Source of the DNA: Minisyncoccus sp041663305
GTDB lineage: Bacteria > Patescibacteriota > Minisyncoccia > Minisyncoccales > Minisyncoccaceae
Length of the DNA stretch: 64,000 nucleotides
Direction of reading: 5' to 3'
NCBI GenBank assembly: GCA_041663305.1
Contig: JBAYMT010000001.1
Location: 124,001-188,000 of the forward strand
In this document: piece by piece, positions 51,366-57,900 of the stretch
Layout of the letters: every line of letters starts with the position of its first letter
Numbering within the stretch: position 1 is the stretch's first letter
Notes under the pieces: generated by a model
Told to the model about the DNA's origin: nothing
What the model saw: only the letters and a program-made list of their open reading frames with translations
The model's database searches: none
Position numbers and translations under genes: made by a program

Positions 51366-51971
51366 ATGGCTATCGAATACGAAGCTACTTTCCCTCGTGT
51401 TAATAAGGATAAAATAAGGGTGCGGTTGCATGATATCGGCGCTGTTTTGGAATATCCTGAAACCTTGCAGAAAAGGAGCAATTTTGATCCTCCTCAGAAT
51501 AAAGATAATAGTTCTTGGCTCAGGGTCAGGGATGAGGGGCGAGGAGTGATTACCATGAGCTACAAAACCGTGCCAGATAAAGCTGATGTCATCAGTCAGC
51601 AGAAAGAAATCTGCTTGCGAGTCAATAGTTTTGAAGATGCTAAATCTTTTTTAGTATCGTTGGGTTGCCGAGAGAAGAGCTATCAAGAAACAAGAAGAGA
51701 ATTGTGGCGCATTGGCAAGGTTGAAATTACGATTGACGAATGGCCTTTTCTCGTCCCCTTTTTGGAAATAGAATCTGATTCCGAAGTAGTCGTCAAGAAT
51801 ATAGCTGAAAAACTCGGTTATGATTATCGGGAAGCTTTGTTTTGCAATGTCTTTTATTTGTATAGCCAGCAATACAATATCCCGATCGACGACTTGAAAA
51901 AAATGGTTTCAGGGGAATTGGGCCATCTGACTTTTTCATCAGAAAATCCTTTTTCCCGACAAAAAAAATAA
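51366..51971 (+). CDS. CYTH-domain protein (CyaB/ThTPase-like)
   Basis: 201 aa. CYTH proteins form a beta-barrel tunnel that binds triphosphates with metal ions, as in class IV adenylyl cyclases, thiamine triphosphatases and inorganic triphosphatases. The N-terminal ExExK motif is present as EYEATF, with Lys replaced by Thr. Further conserved charges are seen: WLRVRDEG, SYKTV, KEICLRV, ELWRIGKVEITIDEWPFLVPFLEIE. Which substrate is used cannot be told. Ends in a hairpin terminator. Confidence 0.85.
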   Translation: MAIEYEATFPRVNKDKIRVRLHDIGAVLEYPETLQKRSNFDPPQNKDNSSWLRVRDEGRGVITMSYKTVPDKADVISQQKEICLRVNSFEDAKSFLVSLGCREKSYQETRRELWRIGKVEITIDEWPFLVPFLEIESDSEVVVKNIAEKLGYDYREALFCNVFYLYSQQYNIPIDDLKKMVSGELGHLTFSSENPFSRQKK

Positions 51972-51998
51972 GCGTTTTCTTTCGGAAAAGCGCTTATT
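51968..51998 (+). terminator. Hairpin after the CYTH gene
   Basis: AATAAGCG/CGCTTATT with an inner TTTTC/GAAAA stem. No long T run follows, so efficiency is uncertain. 51999-52090 shows nothing further. Confidence 0.55.
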
Positions 51999-52090
51999 GA
52001 CTCCTTGGTGAGCTTTCAGATATCATTATGATATTTCGCCCATTCATGTTTTAATTATATCATTGCCACTTAATTAAAAAGATTCAAACT

Positions 52091-52145
52091 CCTCTCCCTC
52101 CGCGATTCAATAATACAAAAATCACCCAAAAGGGGTGATTCTTGT
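52091..52145. repeat. 55-bp direct repeat, copy 1 (tRNA-Ser(TGA) 3' trailer)
   Basis: Identical over 55 bp to 52234-52288. It contains tRNA-Ser acceptor sequence (CCTCTCCCTCCGCG) and the trailer hairpin ATCACCC/GGGGTGAT. The period between copies is 143 bp. Confidence 0.85.
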
Positions 52146-52151
52146 GTGATT

Positions 52152-52237
52152 GAGGGGTTCGCCATCGGATAAATTTCTGCTGAAATTTTCCTCCGGCCTG
52201 CCTCAGCGTCAGTCACGCTTCCGGCTTCGAATCCCTC
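52152..52237. repeat. tRNA-associated two-hairpin cassette, Ser(TGA) copy
   Basis: Bracketed by GAGGGGTTCG (52152-52161) and CGAATCCCTC (52228-52237). Hairpin I: CGGA, AAATTTC-TGCT-GAAATTT, TCCG (52166-52195). Hairpin II: GCC, TCA, GCGT-CAGTC-ACGC, TTCC, GGC (52200-52225). It lies between two direct repeats of the tRNA trailer. Confidence 0.9.
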
Positions 52238-52288
52238 TCCCTCCGCGATTCAATAATACAAAAATCACCCAAAAGGGGTGATTCTTGT
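52234..52288. repeat. 55-bp direct repeat, copy 2; inverted to the real tRNA 3' end
   Basis: This copy faces the true tRNA-Ser(TGA) 3' end at 52295-52312 across the shared trailer hairpin. The pair forms a long palindrome: tRNA 3' end, terminator stem, inverted tRNA 3' end. Confidence 0.85.
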
Positions 52289-52294
52289 ATTATG

Positions 52295-52379
52295 CGGAGG
52301 GAGAGGGATTCGAACCCCCGGTGAGTTGCCCCACAATAGTTTTCAAGACTATCTCATTCGTCCACTCTGACATCCCTCC
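52295..52379 (-). tRNA. tRNA-Ser(TGA)
   Basis: Acceptor GGAGGGA/TCCCTCC, anticodon loop CTTGAAA with TGA, long variable arm (TGTGGGGCAACTCACC), T-arm GGGGGTTCGAATCCCTC, discriminator G. CCA is not encoded. Reads TCA and other TCN codons. Its 5' 21 bp recur at 52691-52711 beyond the GIY-YIG gene. Confidence 0.97.
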
Positions 52380-52618
52380 AAAACATTTTTAAGAAGCTCC
52401 CGACCTTTGCCGGTTTTCAGAAACAGTTCTCTTTTTCTGGCTTCCGTATAATTATCAAATTTTTCAGTATAAACCAATTTCCAGGGGCGTCCTGATTTTG
52501 TTGATTTAACCTTCCCACTATTATGGTTTTGGAATCTTTTATTTGGATCGTTTTCATGGGTTGATCCAGTATAACTTTTTCCATTTACCATACTTTTTAA
52601 TAAATATACGCAGGCCAT
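52349..52618 (-). CDS. Small GIY-YIG nuclease whose gene ends inside tRNA-Ser(TGA)
   Basis: 89 aa from ATG 52618. MACVYLLKSMVNGKSYTGST is the GIY-YIG core in variant form (VYLL..SYTGS), with Arg in NKRFQNHNSG and Glu in the ARKRELFLKTGKGR segment; this is the short UvrC-N/YhbQ-like type. The last ten residues (EGCQSGRMR) are translated from the 5' part of the tRNA gene, a 31-bp overlap. The gene is flanked by perfect 21-bp repeats of the tRNA 5' end. The frame extends 14 codons upstream without a better start. Confidence 0.85.
   Translation of the reverse strand: MACVYLLKSMVNGKSYTGSTHENDPNKRFQNHNSGKVKSTKSGRPWKLVYTEKFDNYTEARKRELFLKTGKGRELLKNVLEGCQSGRMR
52360..52380. repeat. 21-bp direct repeat in the tRNA-Ser(TGA) 5' end
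   Basis: The first ~20 bases of the tRNA gene (acceptor strand and D-arm). An identical copy is at 52691-52711; the unit between holds the GIY-YIG gene. Confidence 0.9.
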
Positions 52619-52690
52619 AAAAACACCCCACATTAGTTTTTCCGCCGAAGGCGGATCCACCTTAGGTGGACAAGACTTCTTTGTTATTTA

Positions 52691-52711
52691 GTCCACTCTG
52701 ACATCCCTCCA
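52691..52711. repeat. 21-bp direct repeat upstream of the GIY-YIG gene
   Basis: Exact copy of 52360-52380. It lies just downstream of a good minus-strand promoter, where the intact tRNA gene would be expected to begin. Confidence 0.9.
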
Positions 52712-52727
52712 GTTTTGCAACAAGCTA

Positions 52728-52756
52728 TATATACTATAAGATTTGGAATTTTACAA
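52728..52756 (-). promoter_or_regulatory. Promoter of tRNA-Ser(TGA)/GIY-YIG unit
   Basis: Minus-strand TTGTAA (52751-52756), 17-bp spacer, TATATA (52728-52733). The start would be about 10 bp before the displaced tRNA 5' copy, so the GIY-YIG gene and the tRNA would share one transcript. Confidence 0.6.
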
Positions 52757-52821
52757 TATGCTTTTAAGCAAAAAGTATGAAAAAATCCTTAAAAAATGCT
52801 ACAGTTAAAACATAAAATCAT

Positions 52822-54513
52822 ATGAAAATACATACATTAATATTAAACACCATCGTCTTTTTTGGGTTATTGTTTTCGTTTATCGTAAAGGCGGAAGAAA
52901 TAACCAATTATCAAGTCGATATACAAGTCAATCAAGACGCGACAGTAAATATAAAAGAGACTATCCTTTACGATTTCGGCGAGGAGCAAAGACATGGAAT
53001 ATTTAGGATTATTCCCTATGCATACAAAAATGATGCGGGAAGCTTTAATCTGAGGTATAAAGATTTTTCGGTGAAAGATGAAAATAATAATTCCTATAAT
53101 TTTTCTATTTCCAATCAAGGGAATTCCTATGAAATAAAAATTGGTGATGAAGATATCCTTGTAAGTGGAAAAAAAGAGTATGTAATTTCTTATACTGTAA
53201 ATAGAGCAATTGGATATTTTTCTGATCATGATGAACTCTATTGGAATGCAATTGGAAGTGAATGGACTGTTCCGATACAAAAAGCAGTTATTACAATGAA
53301 TGGTTTTGGCATAACTGGCACTAAGTGCTACTTCGGCCAATATGGAGAGAATAACGAATGCAATGTTTTGCAAATGAAAAACACATATCAAACTTCTCTT
53401 GAGAATGTTGAGCCTGGAAGCGGTGTGACTATTGTAATGGGATTTAGTAAAGGGGTAATCCACGAACCAAGTCAAACAGAGAAAATGATGGAGTTTGCGA
53501 AAGATAATTGGATGGTTGCAATTCCCTTTTTGGTTTTTGCATTTGTTTTGTGGCAATGGCTAAGGTATGGAAGAGACCCAAAGGGAAAAGGAGTTATTAT
53601 TGCCCAATATTCTCCCCTGCCAGACTTGTCGCCACTGGAATCAAAAACGGTAATGGACGAAAATGTTGATATGCAAAAAATTGCCTCAGAGCTTATATAT
53701 CTGGCAATTAAAAAATATATAACTATAGGGCAGACAAAAGAAAAGACCCTTGGAATATTTGAAACAGAAAATTACACATTCAAAAAGCTAAAACAAACTG
53801 ACGGAGAATTAACTGAATTCCAAACCGATCTAATGAATGCCATATTCTCTAAGGCAGACACAGTATCGACTTCGGAGATAAAAGAGAACCCAGAAAAAAT
53901 GACAAAGCTTTTAACAACCGAGGGATCAAAGATTATTTACAAAAAACTGACTAGCGCAAAGTATTTTCCTGAAAATCCACAGTTTGTTAGATTGAAATAC
54001 ATAATTGCTGGAATTTTAATGATGTTCTTATCGATAGCCCCTTTGATAATTGATGAATTTTCTGGTTGGGCAAATACCGTTGCAATAATTATTTCTGGAG
54101 TAATAGTAATATTTTTTGGATTTTTCATGCCAAGAAAAACAATAAAAGGAGTTCAGGCAAAAGAATATTTGCTTGGCCTTAAGAAATATATTGCCGTAGC
54201 CGAAGCAGAGAGAATAAAATTCCATAACGCTCCGGCAAAAAATCCTCAACATTTTGAAGAATTGTTGCCTTATGCGATTATTTTTGGACTTGAAAAAGAG
54301 TGGGCTAAAAAATTTGAAGGAATGAATTATAATCCAAGCTGGTATTCGGGAGCAAATTATTCTGCATTTAATACTATTGCTTTTGCTTCAAGCATAAATA
54401 ATTTAAGTGATTCCATTTCACAAACAATGACAACAGCAAGCAGTGGAGGAAGCGGTTTTAGTGGAGGCGGAGCAGGCGGAGGATTTGGTGGTGGCGGTGG
54501 AGGAAGTTGGTAA
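52822..54513 (+). CDS. DUF2207 membrane protein with Gly-rich tail
   Basis: 563 aa. A signal peptide (about 1-24) precedes the extracytoplasmic DUF2207 domain (INQDATVNIKETILYDFG-type sequence to about residue 215). A membrane helix at about 232-247 is followed by a cytoplasmic region. Two close helices lie around 395-435, with a cytoplasmic C-terminal part ending in a Ser/Gly-rich tail (GGGFGGGGGGSW). This is the usual architecture of the family; its function is unknown. Gene ends with a clear terminator. Confidence 0.9.
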   Translation: MKIHTLILNTIVFFGLLFSFIVKAEEITNYQVDIQVNQDATVNIKETILYDFGEEQRHGIFRIIPYAYKNDAGSFNLRYKDFSVKDENNNSYNFSISNQGNSYEIKIGDEDILVSGKKEYVISYTVNRAIGYFSDHDELYWNAIGSEWTVPIQKAVITMNGFGITGTKCYFGQYGENNECNVLQMKNTYQTSLENVEPGSGVTIVMGFSKGVIHEPSQTEKMMEFAKDNWMVAIPFLVFAFVLWQWLRYGRDPKGKGVIIAQYSPLPDLSPLESKTVMDENVDMQKIASELIYLAIKKYITIGQTKEKTLGIFETENYTFKKLKQTDGELTEFQTDLMNAIFSKADTVSTSEIKENPEKMTKLLTTEGSKIIYKKLTSAKYFPENPQFVRLKYIIAGILMMFLSIAPLIIDEFSGWANTVAIIISGVIVIFFGFFMPRKTIKGVQAKEYLLGLKKYIAVAEAERIKFHNAPAKNPQHFEELLPYAIIFGLEKEWAKKFEGMNYNPSWYSGANYSAFNTIAFASSINNLSDSISQTMTTASSGGSGFSGGGAGGGFGGGGGGSW

Positions 54514-54524
54514 AAACAATTATT

Positions 54525-54553
54525 TAAAAGACTCGCCTTAGCGAGTTTTTTGT
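54525..54553 (+). terminator. Terminator of the DUF2207 gene
   Basis: ACTCGC-CTTA-GCGAGT followed by T6. Confidence 0.88.
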
Positions 54554-54589
54554 TTGCCATTAAAAAAATTATTTTTGTCAATTTTTCCT

Positions 54590-54618
54590 TTGCAATTTAG
54601 TTGAAATTTATTTATAAT
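54590..54618 (+). promoter_or_regulatory. Promoter of the WG-repeat-like gene
   Basis: TTGCAA (54590-54595), 17-bp spacer, perfect TATAAT (54613-54618). ATG 54646 follows about 20 nt after the predicted start. Confidence 0.75.
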
Positions 54619-54645
54619 GATAGTAAAATTATCTTATATAAAATT

Positions 54646-56106
54646 ATGTCTGATCAAAGACTAATAGATACTATCCAGCACAAAAAATCAATCGGCGTGA
54701 GCGATGGAGAAATCATAAAAACTCTTATTGTTTTTGGTTGGAAAGAAGAAGATATTTTGGATGCATTGAAGAGTTTTGTTGGGACAAGTTTTGTGAATAA
54801 TCAAACTTTACAGCAAGATACTGCAAGCACTGTTACTGCTAATATACCTACCCCTTTAGTTGAGTTGCCAAAGCAAGAGACACAAACCCCTAGAATATTT
54901 TTTGATGGCGAAAAAAGCACTGAAGAAATTAAGGAAACTAAAAAAAGCAAAATTATTCCAGCTGCTATAATTTTGTTTTCGCTTCTTGTAATTGCTGGTA
55001 TTGTAATATTCTTTAATATTTCGAAACTTAACCCCGATATGTTTTCGCTGTTCAATAAAAATTCGCCAGTTGAACAGCCGGTAGTTCCTGCTACCAATAA
55101 TCCTGATGTAGTTACCCCTTCCCCAGAAGGAACAAGAGTGTACGGACCATATGATTCAGCTAGTAAGTTGGTTATGTATAACGATAAGTTTGCATTCTTC
55201 TATGAAAAGGATGGATTTCAGTATGTAAACTTGAATGGATCAATTTCTGGACCATATCAGCGGTCAGAAAAAAAAGGAATTCCCAGATCATTGATTCCAA
55301 GTATTTATGAATCTAAATATGGATATTCTTTTAACGAGGAAAACAAAGGCTGGTCGGTTAATATAAATGGCAGCATCTCTGGGCCATATGCAGGAGCAAC
55401 TGATGTTGATTGCTCAAAAGCCGGATGTGTTTATGCAGTAAAAGAGATAGATGATATTTATTTCAATGTGTTTGTTAATGATAAGAAATATGGACCATAC
55501 ATTGCAATAGATAATAATATATATATTTCTGACAATGGCTTTTATGGATTTTCGTACATTAGCAATAGCAAACGATATGTAAATATGAATGGAAAGGTTT
55601 ATGGACCGTATGAAAATGTTGGAAATGGTATAATGTACAAAAATGAAAAATTTTATTTCCTATACAGCGAAAATGGAAAGCAATATGTTAATGTGAATGG
55701 AAGCTCTTATGAAAGTATAGATAGCACTGTTTACGATTATCAAAAATCATTGTTTTCATTTTCGTATATAAAGGATAGCAAAAAGTATGTGAGTATAAAT
55801 GGAAGTGAAGTTGTTTCTGGCGAACAAACAGAATTAGCCCAAAACCATGTTTATAGAAAAGACGATGGATACCATGTTAATATAAATGGCCAAGATAAGG
55901 GCATATACGCAAGAACTACCCCTATTTACACCAATAACAAAGATTATATATATGGATATCAAACAGCCAGCGGACAATGGTATGTGAGTATAAATGGAGT
56001 GGATAAGGGGCCTTATCAAAATGTGTATTCTCAATTGTTTATAAGTGATGGCCATTATGGTTTTATATTCCAAAAGGAAGGAACTTGGAGCGTTGAGATA
56101 AAGTAA
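54646..56106 (+). CDS. Membrane-anchored protein with WG-like repeats
   Basis: 486 aa. An N-terminal helical segment (SIGVSDGEIIKTLIVFGWKE) is of a type seen in many CPR membrane proteins. A cytoplasmic linker, one membrane helix (about 104-126) and a Pro-rich spacer follow. The extracytoplasmic region has about eight repeats of roughly 35-45 residues with motifs like YVNLNGSISGPY, SVNINGSISGPY and YVSINGVDKGPY. The repeats suggest a beta-propeller or WG-repeat-like fold for binding. Partner unknown. The promoter places the start at ATG 54646 rather than the upstream TTG at 54601. Confidence 0.75.
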   Translation: MSDQRLIDTIQHKKSIGVSDGEIIKTLIVFGWKEEDILDALKSFVGTSFVNNQTLQQDTASTVTANIPTPLVELPKQETQTPRIFFDGEKSTEEIKETKKSKIIPAAIILFSLLVIAGIVIFFNISKLNPDMFSLFNKNSPVEQPVVPATNNPDVVTPSPEGTRVYGPYDSASKLVMYNDKFAFFYEKDGFQYVNLNGSISGPYQRSEKKGIPRSLIPSIYESKYGYSFNEENKGWSVNINGSISGPYAGATDVDCSKAGCVYAVKEIDDIYFNVFVNDKKYGPYIAIDNNIYISDNGFYGFSYISNSKRYVNMNGKVYGPYENVGNGIMYKNEKFYFLYSENGKQYVNVNGSSYESIDSTVYDYQKSLFSFSYIKDSKKYVSINGSEVVSGEQTELAQNHVYRKDDGYHVNINGQDKGIYARTTPIYTNNKDYIYGYQTASGQWYVSINGVDKGPYQNVYSQLFISDGHYGFIFQKEGTWSVEIK

Positions 56107-56109
56107 AAT

Positions 56110-56137
56110 CAAACCGCCCTATGGCGGTTTTTTATTT
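56110..56137 (+). terminator. Terminator of the WG-repeat-like gene
   Basis: ACCGCC-CTAT-GGCGGT followed by T6. Confidence 0.88.
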
Positions 56138-56182
56138 TGTGTTGATTTTAATAAGATTTCTGATAGTATAAAAGCTGTATTT

Positions 56183-56254
56183 GCCCTCGTAGTTCAATGG
56201 ACAGAATACGAGCTTGCGGAGCTTGCGATAGGGGTTCGACTCCTCTCGAGGGCA
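56183..56254 (+). tRNA. tRNA-Arg(GCG)
   Basis: Acceptor GCCCTCG/CGAGGGC, D-arm GTTC/GAAT, anticodon stem CGAGC/GCTTG with loop TTGCGGA (anticodon GCG), T-arm AGGGG-TTCGACT-CCTCT, discriminator A, no encoded CCA. It would read CGC/CGT. Most bacteria use an ACG (inosine) tRNA for these codons. A terminator hairpin (ATATACAAAAAGATATACT and its inverse) follows. Confidence 0.94.
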
Positions 56255-56276
56255 CATATACAAAAAGATATACTCC

Positions 56277-56324
56277 AGTATATCTTTTTGTATATATTGA
56301 GTCCTTGAGAGGAGTCGAAGGCGG
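56277..56324. repeat. 48-bp direct repeat, copy 1 (tRNA-Arg trailer)
   Basis: Identical to 56430-56477. It begins with the right arm of the tRNA trailer hairpin and ends in an inverted copy of the tRNA-Arg T-arm (GAGAGGAGTCGAA). With the tRNA's own 3' end it forms a palindrome of about 80 bp. Confidence 0.88.
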
Positions 56325-56392
56325 AAGAGCGTCTGGCTCTGAGCCGGGCCCTGAGAATTTTTCAGCAGAAAAATATCGAAGGGCGACTCCTC
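56309..56392. repeat. tRNA-associated two-hairpin cassette, Arg copy 1
   Basis: Bracketed by GAGGAGTCG (56309-56317) and CGACTCCTC (56384-56392), a perfect 9-bp inverted repeat. Hairpin II (reverse sense): GGC, GAGC-GTCTG-GCTC, GCC (56320-56345). Hairpin I: CCCT, ATTTTTC-AGCA-GAAAAAT, AGGG (56349-56383). Confidence 0.9.
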
Positions 56393-56429
56393 TTCTCTTT
56401 AAGAAATTGATTAGATTAGACGCATTGAA

Positions 56430-56477
56430 AGTATATCTTTTTGTATATATTGAGTCCTTGAGAGGAGTCGAAGGCGG
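56430..56477. repeat. 48-bp direct repeat, copy 2
   Basis: Second copy of 56277-56324, opening the second cassette. Confidence 0.88.
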
Positions 56478-56625
56478 CTTGATTGTTTTTACAATCAAGG
56501 ACGGAGCCACGACTGGTGGCGAGGCGGGAGTTGAGTAAAAAATTAGCAAATTTTTATACGAAACAGACTGAGGCCGAGCCGGGCCCTGAGAATTTTTCAG
56601 CAGAAAAATATTGAAGGGCGACTCC
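56462..56625. repeat. Composite tRNA-associated cassette, Arg copy 2
   Basis: Starts with GAGGAGTCG and ends with CGACTCC. It contains an extra hairpin III (CTTGATTG-TTTTTA-CAATCAAG, 56478-56499), hairpin II (GCCAC-GACTG-GTGGC, 56506-56520) and an AT-rich hairpin I (AATT-AGCA-AATT core). A second, partly degraded cassette follows whose hairpin I equals that of Arg copy 1. The remaining bases to 56761 show nothing else. Confidence 0.8.
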
Positions 56626-56761
56626 TTTTTCCTATAAAAAAAGAGGCTGTATTTTAACCTCCCATATATTTGCCTCAGAGGATGTTTTTGGCGGAGTTAG
56701 GTTCTTGTTCTGCACTTAGTCCGATGGAGAAGTGCAATTACCCTTTTAGGAACTTTACTGT

Positions 56762-56965
56762 TCAACTCTGGCCCAGACACTGTTCTATTACTCTCAGAGC
56801 TTCTTCTTTCATAAACTCTTTGAGTTCTTCAACTGGAATCCCAGTCTTTTGAGAAAGGTTTCCTAATTCTCTTTTTGTATTTCCAGGATTTAGAGTAATT
56901 CCTTCTCTTTGAATACGCTCTTGTAATACTTTGAGAGCTATTTGCCCTTTCCTTACTTCGTCCAT
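56762..56965 (-). CDS. Small helical hypothetical protein
   Basis: 67 aa, charged and probably all-helical (MDEVRKGQIALKVLQERIQR, then IPVEELKEFMKEEALRVI). It begins 11 bp after GGAAAG-like sequence that could serve as a ribosome site. No known motif. It stands alone between the tRNA-Arg cassettes and the 234-aa gene. Confidence 0.6.
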   Translation of the reverse strand: MDEVRKGQIALKVLQERIQREGITLNPGNTKRELGNLSQKTGIPVEELKEFMKEEALRVIEQCLGQS

Positions 56966-57083
56966 TTTACTTTCCTGCTACGCAACTCTCCTAAAGAGAG
57001 CTGCAAAATGTAGCACTTATGTATTAACATATTCATATATTTTGTCAATGTTTGACCAAAATTAAAACTTGGAAAAATCCAAG

Positions 57084-57788
57084 TTAATGTATGAGCCGAT
57101 ATATTGCATTTGGTTCAATCATTTCGGTAAATGAAGGAACATTGTTTGCCCAACAAAGGATTGGGCGTTCGTTGTAAAGAACTACGCATAATGCCGGTTC
57201 ATGGTGTTTATACTTGTATCTTGAATTAAGCGACTTAACAGAAAACTTTCCCGTATGAAAACTATATGCGATAGCTTCTGCGATATTTAGGAAATAACAG
57301 CCACTATAGCGGGGACTAGGCGCAACATTGACAAGCCAATAAAAGTCGGCATCTTCTTCCAAATAGCTTTTAATCCTATCCAAAGGAACTTTGCTTTGCC
57401 CACATTTTCCGTTGTTCTTTAAAAGCTGCATTTGCACATCAATGGAAAGTTTTCTAATTCCTATGACTGGTAACATTGGGATAGAATTCTGAGCTATTGG
57501 CTCTTTTAAGGCATGCTCGATGGCATAACTTTTCCGAAGCCTTAATGCCCTAATAATGGAATCTGTTTCTATAAAGTTCAATACCCTCATTTGGTGTTTT
57601 AGATTTTCTAGTTGTTCTTCGGCAATTCTGTTCAATTCTTCGCGCGAATAGAACCTGCAGGTTTCAAAGATATGAATCGCCTCTTCGATGCAACTGTATG
57701 CTTCATCGTAGGGAATGTCCCTCAGGCAACAACAAAAATTTCTTGACAATTCATGGATAATTTCCGTGTTTTTCCTAATAATAATCAC
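57084..57788 (-). CDS. Hypothetical protein, 234 aa
   Basis: Not recognised. The N-terminal third is helical with a Cys cluster (NFCCCLRD). The rest looks alpha/beta, with conserved-looking strings FYWLVNVAPSPRYSG, NIAEAIAYSFHTG and ALCVVLYNERPILCWANNVP. No signal or membrane helix. The general layout resembles DUF5701-type proteins, but I am not sure. A weak terminator hairpin (AACTTGG/CCAAGTT, 57066-57083) abuts the stop. Confidence 0.6.
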   Translation of the reverse strand: MIIIRKNTEIIHELSRNFCCCLRDIPYDEAYSCIEEAIHIFETCRFYSREELNRIAEEQLENLKHQMRVLNFIETDSIIRALRLRKSYAIEHALKEPIAQNSIPMLPVIGIRKLSIDVQMQLLKNNGKCGQSKVPLDRIKSYLEEDADFYWLVNVAPSPRYSGCYFLNIAEAIAYSFHTGKFSVKSLNSRYKYKHHEPALCVVLYNERPILCWANNVPSFTEMIEPNAIYRLIH

Positions 57789-57900
57789 CTTTAAAAGAAC
57801 GGAGCAAATTGAATATATAATTAATTATTTGATGTGTCAATTTAATTATTAAAAAGAAGAACATCTGGCATGTTTATATGTTTTTGGATAGAATAAGGTT

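Noticed and set aside
52091..52290. CRISPR-like array
   Set aside because: Only two 55-bp repeats, with a structured cassette between them and tRNA-derived sequence; no cas genes are seen.
52867..53556. 229-codon minus-strand frame opposite the DUF2207 gene
   Set aside because: Composition (Cys, Ile, Phe, His-rich) is antisense-like and the plus-strand protein has clear family structure.
56148..56549. Overlapping open frames (113-133 codons) across the tRNA-Arg cassettes
   Set aside because: They arise from stop-poor palindromic repeats and repeat the same peptide (SIYTKRYT) on translation; no gene is likely.
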